Assembly (NCBI RefSeq): GCF_009299485.1
Contig: NZ_WBSO01000003.1
Coordinates: forward strand, 62,001-126,000
Source of the DNA: Bifidobacterium apri
GTDB taxonomy: Bacteria > Actinomycetota > Actinomycetes > Actinomycetales > Bifidobacteriaceae
DNA: 64,000 bases
Reading direction: 5' to 3'
A program made the position numbers and the translations under genes. The stretch's first letter is position 1, and every line of letters begins with the position of its first letter. The notes beneath the pieces were generated by a model. It ran no database searches. It had not been told where the DNA came from and saw nothing but the letters and a program-made list of their open reading frames with translations. This document shows positions 44,004 to 55,400 of this stretch, piece after piece.

Positions 44004-44873
44004 ATGATGACGAAACAGGGCACGATTCCGCGCATGCCGCGGACCGAACAGGAGGCTGACCGGCTGATCGCGCTGGCGGAAGTGGATTCCACGAATGTGC
44101 TTGCCGGTGAGATGCTGAAGGACGGGCGGATCGGCGGCAATCCGGCAGACGACGGGAAGATCACGGTGATTGCCGCGGATTATCAGACAGGCGGGCACGG
44201 CCGGCTCGGACGCGCGTGGGTGAACCGTCCGGGCGAATCGTTCACCGTGTCCTTCGTCACGGTGATGCCCGCCGATGTCGTCGCCGACAACACGGTCAAC
44301 GGATGGCTGCCGACACTCGCCGGCTTGGCCTCGCGTGATGCGATACGTTCCGCAGTGCTTTCCAGCGGCGCCCGCCCGCGTCAGCAGGATTGCACGCTGT
44401 CGATCAAATGGCCGAACGATATTTTCTGCCATGGCCTGAAACTCGGGGGTATCCTGGTGCAGCTCGTGCCCTTGGATGAGCATCGCACCGGCGTGATCAT
44501 CGGCATCGGCATCAATCTCGCCCTGCGTGCGGAAAGCCTGCCGACCCCGCAATCCACATCCTTGCAGCTGCATGTCGACCCGTTGCCGGACGCGCAAGTG
44601 TTGCGCGACCTCATCGCGGCGGGAATCACAGCCGGCCTGCGCGACCGCATCGCCCGGTTCGTCGATGACCGGACAACGTATGCGGCGCAGTTGCTGGAGG
44701 AAACCCGGCAGGTGAGCTGGACACTTGGCAGGAGGGTGGAAGCCAGACTGGTCGGGGGCGAGACGATTGTAGGGCGTGCCGCCCGCATCAATCCGGATGC
44801 CTCACTGGCAATCGTGGACGACGGGGGAGTCGAACATACGGTGACGACCGGTGATGTCGGTGTTCTTGACTGA
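44004..44873 (+). CDS. birA: Biotin-[acetyl-CoA-carboxylase] ligase, catalytic type without HTH
   Basis: This 289-residue enzyme attaches biotin to the carboxylase carrier lysine, here most likely Lys568 of the acyl-CoA carboxylase encoded 2 kb downstream. The biotinyl-AMP loop reads GGHGRLGRAWVNRPGE, followed by SIKWPNDIFCHGLKLGGILV and VIIGIGINLALR. A C-terminal SH3-like domain ends TVTTGDVGVLD. The chain enters the catalytic domain almost at once, so the DNA-binding domain of E. coli BirA is absent and it should not repress genes. Start ATG 44004 is supported by the leaderless promoter; ATG 44007 is equivalent. A bidirectional terminator separates it from convergent bioY. Confidence 0.94.
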   Translation: MMTKQGTIPRMPRTEQEADRLIALAEVDSTNVLAGEMLKDGRIGGNPADDGKITVIAADYQTGGHGRLGRAWVNRPGESFTVSFVTVMPADVVADNTVNGWLPTLAGLASRDAIRSAVLSSGARPRQQDCTLSIKWPNDIFCHGLKLGGILVQLVPLDEHRTGVIIGIGINLALRAESLPTPQSTSLQLHVDPLPDAQVLRDLIAAGITAGLRDRIARFVDDRTTYAAQLLEETRQVSWTLGRRVEARLVGGETIVGRAARINPDASLAIVDDGGVEHTVTTGDVGVLD

Positions 44874-44948
44874 TGAGCCACTGATAGCTCACTGCCCGCC
44901 GGCTTATGCCCTGCTGTCCGCGAGGTGATAGACGGCATACACATACGT

Positions 44949-44988
44949 GAAAGGCCGCCGCCCCATGCAATCGGGACGGCGGCCTTTC
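44949..44988. terminator. Bidirectional terminator between birA and bioY
   Basis: GAAAGGCCGCCG (44949-44960) and CGGCGGCCTTTC (44977-44988) are perfect complements. T-rich ends lie on both strands because the arms begin GAAA and end TTTC. Confidence 0.85.
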
Positions 44989-45061
44989 GCTATCGACTGG
45001 TGCGACTAGCGCATCCTGCCGTTACTTGCCGTTATTTGACATTATCTGCCGTTCTTCGACG

Positions 45062-45676
45062 TCACTTGGCATCACGGGAGATACGCGAGGACAGCCCGCT
45101 GACGACGGCGGAGGCGACAACCGCCTTGAGCAGGTCGCCGCCGATGAAGCCCAGCGAGGCAAGCGCCACGGCGGACAGCGGAACATGGGTGAGCATCGCC
45201 TGGATGCTCACGCCGAAGGCGTACACGACGACCACGCAGCCGACCAGCGAAGCGCCGAAATATCGTGCTGCGGTCAGCCAGTAGGAGCGGGCTCCGGCGT
45301 CGCGCGCCTTGCCTTTGAGCAGGGAGGTGATAATGACGCCCGGCAGGAAGCCGAACAGGAAGCCGGCGCTCGGACCGACCAGCGCCAGCGTGGACATGCC
45401 GCCAGAGAACACGGGCAGGCCTGCCGCTCCGGCGAGCAGGTAGAGGACGACAGCGCCGCCGGCCTCACGCCAGTCAAGGCTCAACGCGGCGAGCATGAGC
45501 ACAAACGTTTGCAAGGTGATGGCGACCGGCGTACCGGGAATCGGGATGCGCCCAGCGGCGGCCGCAGCCCACAACAGCAGGGCGAACAGCAGTGACATGC
45601 CTGCCGAACGCAGCAGGCGACGGGCGATGGTCGGCGTCGCGGAAGTGACCGTGGCCGATGGGGTCTGATGTGACAT
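45062..45676 (-). CDS. bioY: Biotin transporter substrate-binding subunit BioY
   Basis: This 204-residue membrane protein is the S-component of an ECF-type biotin transporter: GRIPIPGTPVAITLQTFVLM, AGAAGLPVFSGGMSTLALVG, PSAGFLFGFLPGVIITSLLK and FIGGDLLKAVVASAVV. It has about six helices. The energising EcfA/EcfT subunits are not nearby; solitary BioY may use shared ECF modules or act alone at low affinity. GGAAGGGA precedes ATG 45676 on the minus strand. It is divergent from the acyl-CoA carboxylase gene and convergent with birA, which groups biotin uptake, biotin attachment and the biotin enzyme in one locus. Confidence 0.95.
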   Translation of the reverse strand: MSHQTPSATVTSATPTIARRLLRSAGMSLLFALLLWAAAAAGRIPIPGTPVAITLQTFVLMLAALSLDWREAGGAVVLYLLAGAAGLPVFSGGMSTLALVGPSAGFLFGFLPGVIITSLLKGKARDAGARSYWLTAARYFGASLVGCVVVVYAFGVSIQAMLTHVPLSAVALASLGFIGGDLLKAVVASAVVSGLSSRISRDAK

Positions 45677-45912
45677 GGGAATCCCTTCCTTTCATGGAAC
45701 GCCCCAAGTCAAGGGCGTGCTGGCCATCATTCTATGAACCTGATTACGTCCTCCGATGTCGCCGATGTATCCCCATGGTTGCACTGAACGCGCAAAATGG
45801 CGGAATATCGCCGATTATCGTGAAGTAACTTACGGTGACGTTTGTGGAAGGGTACAAAAAGATCGCCGATTCTTTGTTGTCCATGCCCCCGTCCGCCGTG
45901 TCCGCGGCGGCA

Positions 45913-45918
45913 TAGGTT
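45913..45918 (+). promoter_or_regulatory. -10 box of leaderless acyl-CoA carboxylase alpha gene
   Basis: TAGGTT (45913-45918), 7 nt, then ATG 45926. There is no ribosome-binding site. Confidence 0.6.
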
Positions 45919-45925
45919 GGAACGT

Positions 45926-47800
45926 ATGGTCAATAATGTCAGCAAACTTCTGGTGGCGAACCGCGGCGAAATCGCGCTGCGTGTCGTGCGCACCGCCCGT
46001 GAGATGGGGATCCGTACGGTTGCCGTGTACGCCGAACAGGATCGCGACGAACAGTATGTGGATATGGCGGATGAGGCTTATCTGCTGCCGGGCGACACGT
46101 ATCGTGATACGTATCTCAACGAGGATCTGCTGATCGGCATTCTGCACCGGAGCGGTGCCGACGCGGTGCACCCGGGGTATGGTTTCCTTTCTGAAGTCCC
46201 GTCGTTCGCAACCAAGGTGCGTGAGGCAGGAGCCGTCTGGGTCGGCCCCGATCCCAAGGCCCTGGTCGATTTGGGCGACAAGATTACCGCCCGCCGGGTT
46301 GCCGCGCGGGCGAAGGTTCCGCCAGTCCCCGGTATTTCCGAGCCGGTGCGGGATATGCGTGAGCTGCTTGATTTTGCGCAGACGCATGGCTATCCGATTA
46401 TGATGAAGCGCACGGATGGCGGCGGTGGCCGCGGCATCACCATTGTGCACAATGATGATGAGCTGCGCAGTTTCTATTTGAGCCATGATGCGTTGCAAGG
46501 CGGAGACCTCGACGAGTATTTCGTCGAACGCTTCATCGACAAGGCACGGCATGTGGAAACACAGTGCGGGCGTGACAGCCACGGCGATTTCGTCGTGTAT
46601 TCGACGCGTGACTGCTCGGTGCAACGCCGTAACCAGAAACTCGTCGAAGAAGCTCCCGCCCCCTTCCTGCCCCCGAAAGCGCTCGAAGCGTTGGAACGGT
46701 ATTCGCGCGGCCTGTTCGAAGCAGTGGATTACGTTGGGCTCGGCACCTGCGAGTTCATGCTCACCGAGCAAGGCAAAGTGTATTTCCTGGAAGTCAACCC
46801 GCGATTGCAGGTCGAGCATACGGTCAGTGAACAGGTATGCGGACTGGATTTGGTGCGCGAACAGCTGACCATCGCCGCAGGCGGGCATCTGACCCACCCG
46901 GAAGGCATCCGCGGGCATAGTTTCGAGCTGCGCATCACCTGCGAGGATCCGGCGACGAACCTGACCCCGAGCTCCGGCACGCTCACCGGCCTGCAATGGC
47001 CGGCGGGACCGGGTATCCGCGTGGATTCCGGTGTGAAAGCGGGGGATACGATCTCCCCGAAGTTCGATTCCCTGATGGGTAAACTCGTCGTCACCGCACA
47101 GGACCGTGCGACTGCGGTCGCTCGTGTGCGACGGGCGCTTGGCGAGCTGCGTATCGAAGGCGTGCCTTCACCGGCGAGCCTGTTCGAGCAGATATTCAAC
47201 GATCCTGAATTCACCGCCGAACAGCATCCGTTCAGCGTGTCCACCAAATGGCTGGAACGCAAGTACCTCAACCGTGAGCCGGCGGCAGCGGGGGCCGGAC
47301 AGCCTGCATCCTTGGCCGGAGGGGCAAGCGAGAAAACCGCCGCCAGTGATTCCTTCGTCATCGAAGTCAACGACAAGCGCGTCAAGCTCACCGTCCCCCA
47401 GACGATTGTCGACGGACTGACAGGCGCGGCTCGCGCACGATCCGCACATCGTGTCACCCAGCCGTTGCGCGGCCAGGGCCTGCACGATATCGGCAAACCG
47501 AAGGCCGATGACGGCGCGAAAAGTGGCATCATCTCCTCGCCGATGCAGGCGATTGTCACCCGTGTCAACGTGGCGGAAGGCCAGAGCGTCGCCAAGGGCG
47601 ACCTGCTGGTCGTACTCGAATCCATGAAGATGGAAAACTACGTGTACGCGCCGGTCAACGGCACGGTCAAGAAGATTTGCGTCGGTCCGGCGGATGGTGT
47701 CGAAGGCGGACAGACGCTTGTCGAGCTTGATATTCACGCCGCCGACAGCGCGCAGTCGGGGACTGCACCAGACAAGGACGCGCAAGGAGGACAGCAATGA
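45926..47800 (+). CDS. accA: Acetyl/propionyl-CoA carboxylase alpha subunit (biotin carboxylase-BCCP)
   Basis: This 624-residue protein joins a biotin carboxylase domain (KLLVANRGEIALRVVRTARE, MKRTDGGGGRGITIVHNDDE, FLEVNPRLQVEHTVSE) to a C-terminal biotinyl carrier domain. The biotin lysine is Lys568 in VVLESMKMENYVYAP. Actinobacteria use this fused subunit (AccA/AccBC) with a beta carboxyltransferase to make malonyl-CoA for fatty acid synthesis. Start ATG 45926 was chosen because TAGGTT lies 7 nt upstream; the frame is open to 45842. The stop overlaps the next start by four bases (ATGA), so it is translationally coupled to the beta subunit. The symbol usage varies (accC, accA, accBC). Confidence 0.94.
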   Translation: MVNNVSKLLVANRGEIALRVVRTAREMGIRTVAVYAEQDRDEQYVDMADEAYLLPGDTYRDTYLNEDLLIGILHRSGADAVHPGYGFLSEVPSFATKVREAGAVWVGPDPKALVDLGDKITARRVAARAKVPPVPGISEPVRDMRELLDFAQTHGYPIMMKRTDGGGGRGITIVHNDDELRSFYLSHDALQGGDLDEYFVERFIDKARHVETQCGRDSHGDFVVYSTRDCSVQRRNQKLVEEAPAPFLPPKALEALERYSRGLFEAVDYVGLGTCEFMLTEQGKVYFLEVNPRLQVEHTVSEQVCGLDLVREQLTIAAGGHLTHPEGIRGHSFELRITCEDPATNLTPSSGTLTGLQWPAGPGIRVDSGVKAGDTISPKFDSLMGKLVVTAQDRATAVARVRRALGELRIEGVPSPASLFEQIFNDPEFTAEQHPFSVSTKWLERKYLNREPAAAGAGQPASLAGGASEKTAASDSFVIEVNDKRVKLTVPQTIVDGLTGAARARSAHRVTQPLRGQGLHDIGKPKADDGAKSGIISSPMQAIVTRVNVAEGQSVAKGDLLVVLESMKMENYVYAPVNGTVKKICVGPADGVEGGQTLVELDIHAADSAQSGTAPDKDAQGGQQ

Positions 47801-49389
47801 GCGAAACGCTTACTGCACCGCAACCATCCACGGCACAGGATGCGACCCAGCCGATTCGACCGGCAGTGGGGCGCGCCGCGGAACTTGCACGCACCGCCGA
47901 AGAACATGCCCGCGAACGTCAGCATGCCAAAGGCAAAGGCACAGCCCGCGAACGTCTCGACCTGCTGTTCGACGCCGACAGTTTCCAGGAAATCGGACGC
48001 TTTGTCGGCGGCGATATCAACAAAGGGGTGGCGGGTTCGGCCGTCATCACCGGGTTCGGCAAGGTGTATGGGCGTACGGTCGCCGTGTACGCGCAGGATT
48101 TCTCGGTACGCGGCGGCACGCTTGGTGTTGCCGAAGGCGAGAAGATCTGCCATCTGATGGATATGGCCATCAGCCTCAAAGTGCCGATTGTCGCGCTCAT
48201 TGATTCCGGCGGCGCGCGCATCCAGGAGGGGGTCGCGGCGCTGAGCCAGTACGGGCGGATCTTCAAGAAGACCTGCGAGGCAAGCGGTTTCGTCCCGCAG
48301 ATTTCCATTATCCTCGGCCCGTGCGCAGGCGGCGCCGTGTATTGCCCGGCGCTGACCGACCTGATCATCATGACGCGTGAGAACTCCGACATGTTCGTCA
48401 CCGGTCCGGACGTCGTCAAGGCGTCTACCGGCGAAACGATCAGCATGGCGGATTTGGGCGGCGGATACGTGCATAACGTGGTTTCCGGCGTCGCGCATTA
48501 TCTCGGCGAAGACGAGGCGGACGCGATTGATTACGCGCGTACCGTGCTCGCCTACCTGCCGTCGAACTGCCTGAGCGAGCCCCCGGTGTTCGCCTACGCG
48601 TCCACCCATGCCGATCAGGCGGCCGCCTCGCGCGTTTCGACCATCGTGCCGGACAGCGACCGTCAACCCTATGACATGCTTGATGTCATCCACTGCATCG
48701 TCGACTACGGCGAATTCGTCCAAGTGCAGGAACTGTACGCGAAATCCGCGGTCGTCGGTTTCGCTTGTATCGAAGGCCATCCGGTCGGTGTGGTCGCCAA
48801 CCAGCCGAATGTGCTCGCCGGCATTCTCGACGTGGAATCCTCTGAGAAGGTCGCACGTTTCGTGCGCCTGTGCGACGCGTTCAACCTGCCGGTCATCACC
48901 CTCGTGGACACACCGGGGTACAAGCCGGGAAGCGATCAGGAGCACGCGGGTATCATTCGCCGCGGAGCAAAGGTGATTTACGCGTATGCCAACGCGCAAG
49001 TGCCGATGGTGACGGTGATTCTGCGCAAAGCCTTCGGCGGCGCCTACATCGTCATGGGGTCCAAAGCGATCGGCGCGGATGTCAACCTCGCATGGCCGTC
49101 CAGCCAGATCGCGGTGCTTGGCGCCCAGGGCGCGGTCAACATCATCCACCGCAAAGACCTGCAGAAAGCCAAGGAACGCGGGCAGGACGTGGAAGCGTTG
49201 CGCGCGAAATACGTGGCCGATTACGAAACCACGACCGTCAACGCCAACCTCGCGATGGAAACCGGGCAGATCGACGCGATGATCGACCCCGAACAGACCA
49301 GGGACGCGATCGCCGGAGCCTTGCGCACGCTCGCAGGCAAGCGTCGCTGCCGGCCGGTCGACAAGCATCACGGCAACCAGCCGATGTGA
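47797..49389 (+). CDS. accD: Acyl-CoA carboxylase beta subunit (carboxyltransferase)
   Basis: This 530-residue carboxyltransferase has the two crotonase-like halves of AccD/PccB: ARERLDLLFDADSFQEIGRF, IDSGGARIQEGVAALSQYGR, LGPCAGGAVYCPALTDLIIM, LVDTPGYKPGSDQEHAGIIR, GGAYIVMGSKAIGADVNLAW. It transfers the carboxyl from carboxybiotin to acetyl-CoA or propionyl-CoA. The ATG at 47797 overlaps the alpha-subunit stop (ATGA). The FAS I gene starts 90 bases downstream, so the operon delivers malonyl-CoA directly to fatty acid synthase. Substrate preference (acetyl- versus propionyl-CoA) cannot be read from the sequence. Confidence 0.95.
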   Translation: MSETLTAPQPSTAQDATQPIRPAVGRAAELARTAEEHARERQHAKGKGTARERLDLLFDADSFQEIGRFVGGDINKGVAGSAVITGFGKVYGRTVAVYAQDFSVRGGTLGVAEGEKICHLMDMAISLKVPIVALIDSGGARIQEGVAALSQYGRIFKKTCEASGFVPQISIILGPCAGGAVYCPALTDLIIMTRENSDMFVTGPDVVKASTGETISMADLGGGYVHNVVSGVAHYLGEDEADAIDYARTVLAYLPSNCLSEPPVFAYASTHADQAAASRVSTIVPDSDRQPYDMLDVIHCIVDYGEFVQVQELYAKSAVVGFACIEGHPVGVVANQPNVLAGILDVESSEKVARFVRLCDAFNLPVITLVDTPGYKPGSDQEHAGIIRRGAKVIYAYANAQVPMVTVILRKAFGGAYIVMGSKAIGADVNLAWPSSQIAVLGAQGAVNIIHRKDLQKAKERGQDVEALRAKYVADYETTTVNANLAMETGQIDAMIDPEQTRDAIAGALRTLAGKRRCRPVDKHHGNQPM

Positions 49390-49479
49390 CCGCTCTGTAC
49401 TCGCTTCCAAATTGCCCAATATTGTCCAACCATCAATCAGCAACACACGAATCGAAGAGAAACCAGCAAAGGAACAGCA

Positions 49480-52400
49480 ATGACCAGTACAACATCGTTT
49501 TTGTCCAGGCTTGTTGACGAACCGCACGCCGTGGTGTTCGGCGGACAGTCCACGCCGTGGACGGCAGCGCTCGCCGACGCCATGGACGACCCGACTCTCG
49601 CCGCTGACTTGCGCGCCCAAGTGCTTGCGGCGGACCGCATGCTCACCCCGGTGGCAGCCGACCTGCTTGCGGTGACGGGCCATCCGACTGACGTGTTCGG
49701 ATTCAGGCCGTCCGGTGCCTCGCTTGGCGCCGCAGCCGACGCGTCCGTCAGTGTCGAAGGTATCGCGCTCACCCAGCTTGCGGCGATTATGGACGCTGTG
49801 CATCTGGGCTACAGCCCCGCTTCGAAACCGGTGGCGCTGCTCGGCCATTCGCAGGGCATCATCGGCGTGCATATGGCCCGCGAACTGCAACGTGCAGGCT
49901 CACTTGAAGCCGCGCAGGAACCGATTGATGAAATCCTCGCTGTCGCCCGTCTCATCGGCGTCGCCGGCACCCGTCAGGCGCGTCTGCTCGGCCTGCACGC
50001 GAAATTGGAAGGCGCCACCCCGATGTTGTCGGTCAAGGGAGCCAACCGCAAGCAGACTGAAACCTTGATCGCGCGCATCCCGGCGACGCGCGGGCCGATT
50101 TCCATCGCTGTCGAGAACGCGCCCGACCATCAGGTGTTGTCTGGATATCCTGAGGATTTGACGCTGTTTGCGCTCGCCGTCGGCAAGGAGCATCGCAAGC
50201 AGGCTCGTCTGCGTGAGCAGAAGGTTCGTGGCGGTTCGGTGTTCGACCCGACGCTTGAATATCTTGATGTGACGCTGCCGTTCCATTCCCCGCTGATGGC
50301 CGATGCCGTCGACCAGACGGTCGCGTGGGCGCAGGCTTGCGGGTTTGACGGGCTGCGTGCCCGCGAGCTCGCCGAGGAGGTGCTCATCAACCATGTGGAT
50401 TGGACCGGCAGGGTGCGCAAGCTGCTTGCGTCCACGGATCCGTCCGCATTGTGGATCATCGATATGGGGCCGGGAACGACCGCCGGGAAACTGGTCGCCG
50501 CGCTCGCCCAAGGCAGCGGTGCCGGCGTGGTCGAGGCGGCAAGCTCCGCTGACCGTGCCGCGCTGTCCACGTTGACCGGCGATCCCGAACGCTTGCAAAA
50601 CTGGAATGTGTACCGTCCGCGCGTCATCCACACGCCGGCCGGCGACCGAATCGGCACGAAGTTCAGTGAGCTGACCGGCAAACCGCCGATCTTGCTTGCC
50701 GGCATGACGCCGACCACCGTTGACCCGCAGATTGTCGCGGCTGCCGCCAATGCCGGGTACTGGGCCGAACTCGCCGGCGGCGGCCAGGTGACCGCCGAAG
50801 TGCTCGACCGGCATCTGTCCGAGCTGGAAGATGAGCTTGAAGAAGGCCGCACGGTCGAATTCAATGCGATGTTCATGGACCGCTACCTGTGGAACCTCCA
50901 GTTCGGCACGCAGCGCCTGGTGCCGAAGAAGCGTGCCTCCGGCGCTCCGATCGACGGCGTGGTCGTGTCCGCTGGTATCCCGGAGTTCGACGAAGCCAAG
51001 CAGCTTATCGCATCCCTGCGGGCGGACGGCCTTCCGTACGTGGCATTCAAGCCTGGCACGGTCGATCAGATCCGCCAGGTGGTGCGCATCGCGAAGGCGG
51101 TCGCCCCGGTCACCATCATTGCCGAAGTCGAAGGCGGTTCCGCCGGCGGCCACCATTCCTGGGAGTCGCTGGACGATTTGCTGCTTGACACGTATGCCGA
51201 TGTGCGCGGTTGCGAGAACCTCGTGCTGGTCGCCGGCGGCGGCATCGGTACACCTGAACGCGCCGCGGATTACATTTCCGGCGAATGGTCCCGTGCTTAC
51301 GGCGAGCCGGACATGCCGGTGGACGGTGTGCTCGTCGGCACTGCCGTCATGACCGCCAAGGAGGCGCACACCAGCCCGCAGGTCAAACGTATGCTCGTCG
51401 AAACCCCCGGCATCACGCTCGAACAGGGCGGCGACGATCCGTTCGCCCCGCGCGGCGAACGTTGGGTGCCGTCCGGCAAGGTGGTCGGCGGTGTCAGCTC
51501 CGGCCTGAGCCACCTGCACGCCGATATTTACGAATTGGAGAATTCCTCCGCACGCTGCGGCCGTCTGCTGGTCGAGATGATGAAGCATCCCGAGCAGATT
51601 GAGTCTCGTCGCGCCGAAATCATCGACGCGCTCGACAAGACCGCGAAACCGTATTTCGGCGACGTCGCTTCGATGACCTACCGTCAGTGGGCGCAACGTT
51701 TCGCTGATCTGTCCTTCCCCTGGGCCGACCCGACCTACGCGGACCGCTACCTGCACCTGCTGCAGCGCATCGAAGCCCGCGTGCGCGATCAGGAATCCGG
51801 CGAATTCACGCCGCTGTTCGCCGTACGCGCCGATGTGGAATCCAACCCGCAGCAGGCGTTGAACCAGCTCGGGGAGCGCTACCCTCAGATCGACACGCTT
51901 GAAGTCGAACCGACGGATGCCGCATGGTTCATCACCTTGGTCAACGAATACCCCAAGCCGATGCCGTTCGTTCCGGTGATCGACAACGACCTGCTGCGCT
52001 GGTGGGGCCGCGACCAACTGTGGCAGTCCGAAGATCCGCGCTACAGTGCGGATGCCGTGCGCATCATTCCCGGCCCGATTTCAGTCGCCGGCATTACGAC
52101 CGTCGATGAGCCGGTCGCCGACATTCTCGGCCGCTTCGAACACGCGGCGCTGGAACGCACGCAAGTCCTGGCGGCGCAGTCGGACGAGCCGGCTGTCAAC
52201 GCCCTCGGCACGCTCGCCGGAGCAGGTGACGTGCAGGCGTACGTGCGCAGCTGCCCGAACATTTCCTGGATCGGCCACGTGACTGGCAATCCCGCATATG
52301 GAACGGCTGCGGATGACGCGAACTACCGTATCGACGAAGTCGGCACGGACGGAGACAACACGCTGCTGGATCTGGACATCCATCTCGACACCTTCTGGGA

Positions 52401-55400
52401 CAAGGATCCCGACGGCGGACTCGGCAAGCACGCGGTGCGCGATATCGTGATTCCGCTGACAGTGAGCGGTACGGATTGCGGCCGTCTGCCTGTTGTCGAC
52501 CGCAAGCGTCTTCCGGAACATGTGTATGCGATGCTCGCCGCCGTCGCGGGTATCGGCAACACCGCGATTACCGGCGACCGGCTGACCGCGATGCCGCGCA
52601 TCACGCCGTCAGACGACACTGAGCACTATCCGTTCGGCGTGGCGCACGCCCAGTACACGCTGTCCGCGAATCTCGGCGTCGATCATGAGGCGGCGACCGC
52701 AGGAATCCTGCCGGGAGATCTCAATGCTTCGCGTATCGCCCCTGACGCGTTGGTCGGCCCGGCGTGGCCGGCGATTTACGCGGCGCTCGGTTCGGTGAGC
52801 GTCAACGGGTATCCGGTGATCGAAGGTCTGCTCAATGCGGTTCATCTCGACCATCTCATCGAACTGCAGGTCCCCCAGACGGAGCTGTTGCGCCACACCG
52901 GCGAGCAGATCAGCCTGACCAGCTGGGCTGATCCGTACGCTGAATCCGCTTCCGGGCGTGTGGTCACCATCCATGTGACGCATACCGCAGACGATGGCAC
53001 GATTCTTGCGCATGAGACCGAACGTTTCGCGATCCGTGGTCGTGCCTACAGCGACGAGCTGCCTGTCGAAGCTCCCGATTACGGCGAATATCTCACCTAT
53101 CGGAATCATCCGTCTCATACCCCGAATGAGGATGATGCGAAGGATCAAGCCGGTCAGTCCACCGAGCCGACCCCGCGCCGCCTGCTGCGTCGCGTCACCG
53201 TCCGAGCCCCGCATGAAATGACCGCATTCGCACGGACTTCAGGCGATTTCAACCCGATTCACACCTCCGTGCGCGGCGCTGCCATCAGCGGCCTGGACGC
53301 TCCGCTCGTGCATGGCATGTGGCTGTCCGCAACCGCCCAGCATGTTGTGCAGGCGAGCGATGACAAGGGTATGCATTACGAAATTGCCGGCTGGACCTAC
53401 AACATGTACGGCATGGTCCAGTTGGACGATCAAGTGGAAATCACCGTCGAGCGCGTCGGCCATATCCGTCACGGCGGGCTGCTGCTCGAAGTCACCTGCC
53501 GCATCGACGGCCAGCTGGTTTCGCGCGGCACCGCCGCCACCCGCCCGCTCGTGTCCGCCTTCGTCTACCCGGGGCAGGGCATCCAGAAGCAGGGCATGGC
53601 TCTGGATGAGCGTGCGAAATCCCCGGCCGCCCGCGAAGTGTGGGAGCGCGCCGACGCCCTGACCCGAAGCAAGCTCGGCTTCTCGATCCTTGCTGTCGTG
53701 CGTGACAACCCCAAGGAACTCACCGCGAACGGCGTCACCTACCGGCATCCCGACGGGCTGCTCAACCTCACCCAGTTCACCCAGGTCGCGCTCGCCACGG
53801 TCGCATTCGCCCAGACCGCCCGTCTGCGCGAAGCCGGTTGCGACTTGTGGCCGTCTTACTTCGCCGGCCATTCGCTTGGCGAATACAACGCCTTGAGCTC
53901 CTTCGCGGGCATCATTCCGTTGGAAACCGTGCTCGAGCTCGTGTTCCACCGTGGTTCCACGATGCACCATCTCATCGAGCGCGACGAACAGGGACGCTCC
54001 AACTATCGCATGGGCGCGCTGCGGCCGAACCAGTTCGGCGTCGGCGATGACGGCGTCGAAGAGTACGTCGAAAGCATCGCCAAGCAGTCCGGCGAATTCC
54101 TGCAAATCGTCAACTACAACCTTGCAGGCCAGCAGTACGCGATCGCCGGCACCATCGCCGGGCTCAAGGCGCTGAAGGCGGATGCCGCCCGCCGTGTGGC
54201 GGAATACGGCGGCAAGCCGGCCTTCATGCTCGTTCCCGGCATCGATGTGCCGTTCCACTCGAGGCTGTTGCGCAAGGGCGTGCCCGAATTCCGCGACAAG
54301 CTTGACGCGCTGCTGCCGCAGTACATCGACTACCAGCGTCTGGTCGGACGGTACATTCCGAACCTTGTGGCCGTGCCGTTCGAAATGACACGCGATTTCG
54401 CGCGCAAGATCCTCGACGTCGTGCCATCCGAACGCATCAAGGCCGCGCTCGACGACCCGCAGGTGTGGGATTCCTATGCCGCCGACGAGCAGAAACTCGG
54501 CCGCCTGCTGCTGACCGAACTGCTGTCTTGGCAGTTCGCCAGCCCGGTGCGATGGATCGAAACGCAGGACCTCATGTTCCGCGCGACCGCACACGACGGG
54601 CTTGGCGTGGAGGAATATGTCGAGGTCGGTCTGGGCAACGCCCCGACACTGGCGAATCTCGGTACGAAGACCTTGCGTCTGCCGCAGTACACCGGCCGTC
54701 ATGTGACCGTATACAACGTGGGTCGCGATGAGGGCCGGATGTACATGACCGATACCGATCCGCTCGTTGAGGTTGAGGACGAGGAGGATAGCGCCGCCGC
54801 GTCTGCCGCTCCGGCTGCTGCTTCTGCGTCGTCCGCGGCTCCCGCCGTCGCTGCTGCGCAGACCGCTCCGGCTGCTGACTCTGCGGCCCCTGCTCCTGCC
54901 GCCCCGGCTGCTCCCGCAGCCGCATCCGGCGAACGGCCGGCGGACATCCCGTTCCATGCCTCCGATGCCATCGCGGCGCTGCTCGCATATGCGGGCAAGA
55001 TCCGCCCCGATCAGATCGGCGACAACGACACGACGGACACGCTGACCAACGGCGTATCCTCCAGGCGCAACCAGCTGCTGATGGATATCAGCTCCGAGCT
55101 GGGCGTGGCAAGCGTCGATGGCGCCGCCGAAGCTCCGGTCTCCGCACTGAACAAGCTGGTCGACAAGGTCGCCCCGAATTACAAGCCGTTCGGCCAAGTG
55201 CTCGCCGATATCGTGCGCGATCGCATCCGTCACCTGTTCGGTGCCGCCGGTATCAAGCAGGCGCAGGTCGAGCAGCGGGTGACCAATACGTGGCAGCTTG
55301 GTGAAGGCTGGGCCTCCCACGTACTCGTTGCGCTTGTGCTCGGCACGCGCGACGGCGCATCCTCGCGTGGCGGGGATCTGGCGACGCTCGGCACCGAGAC

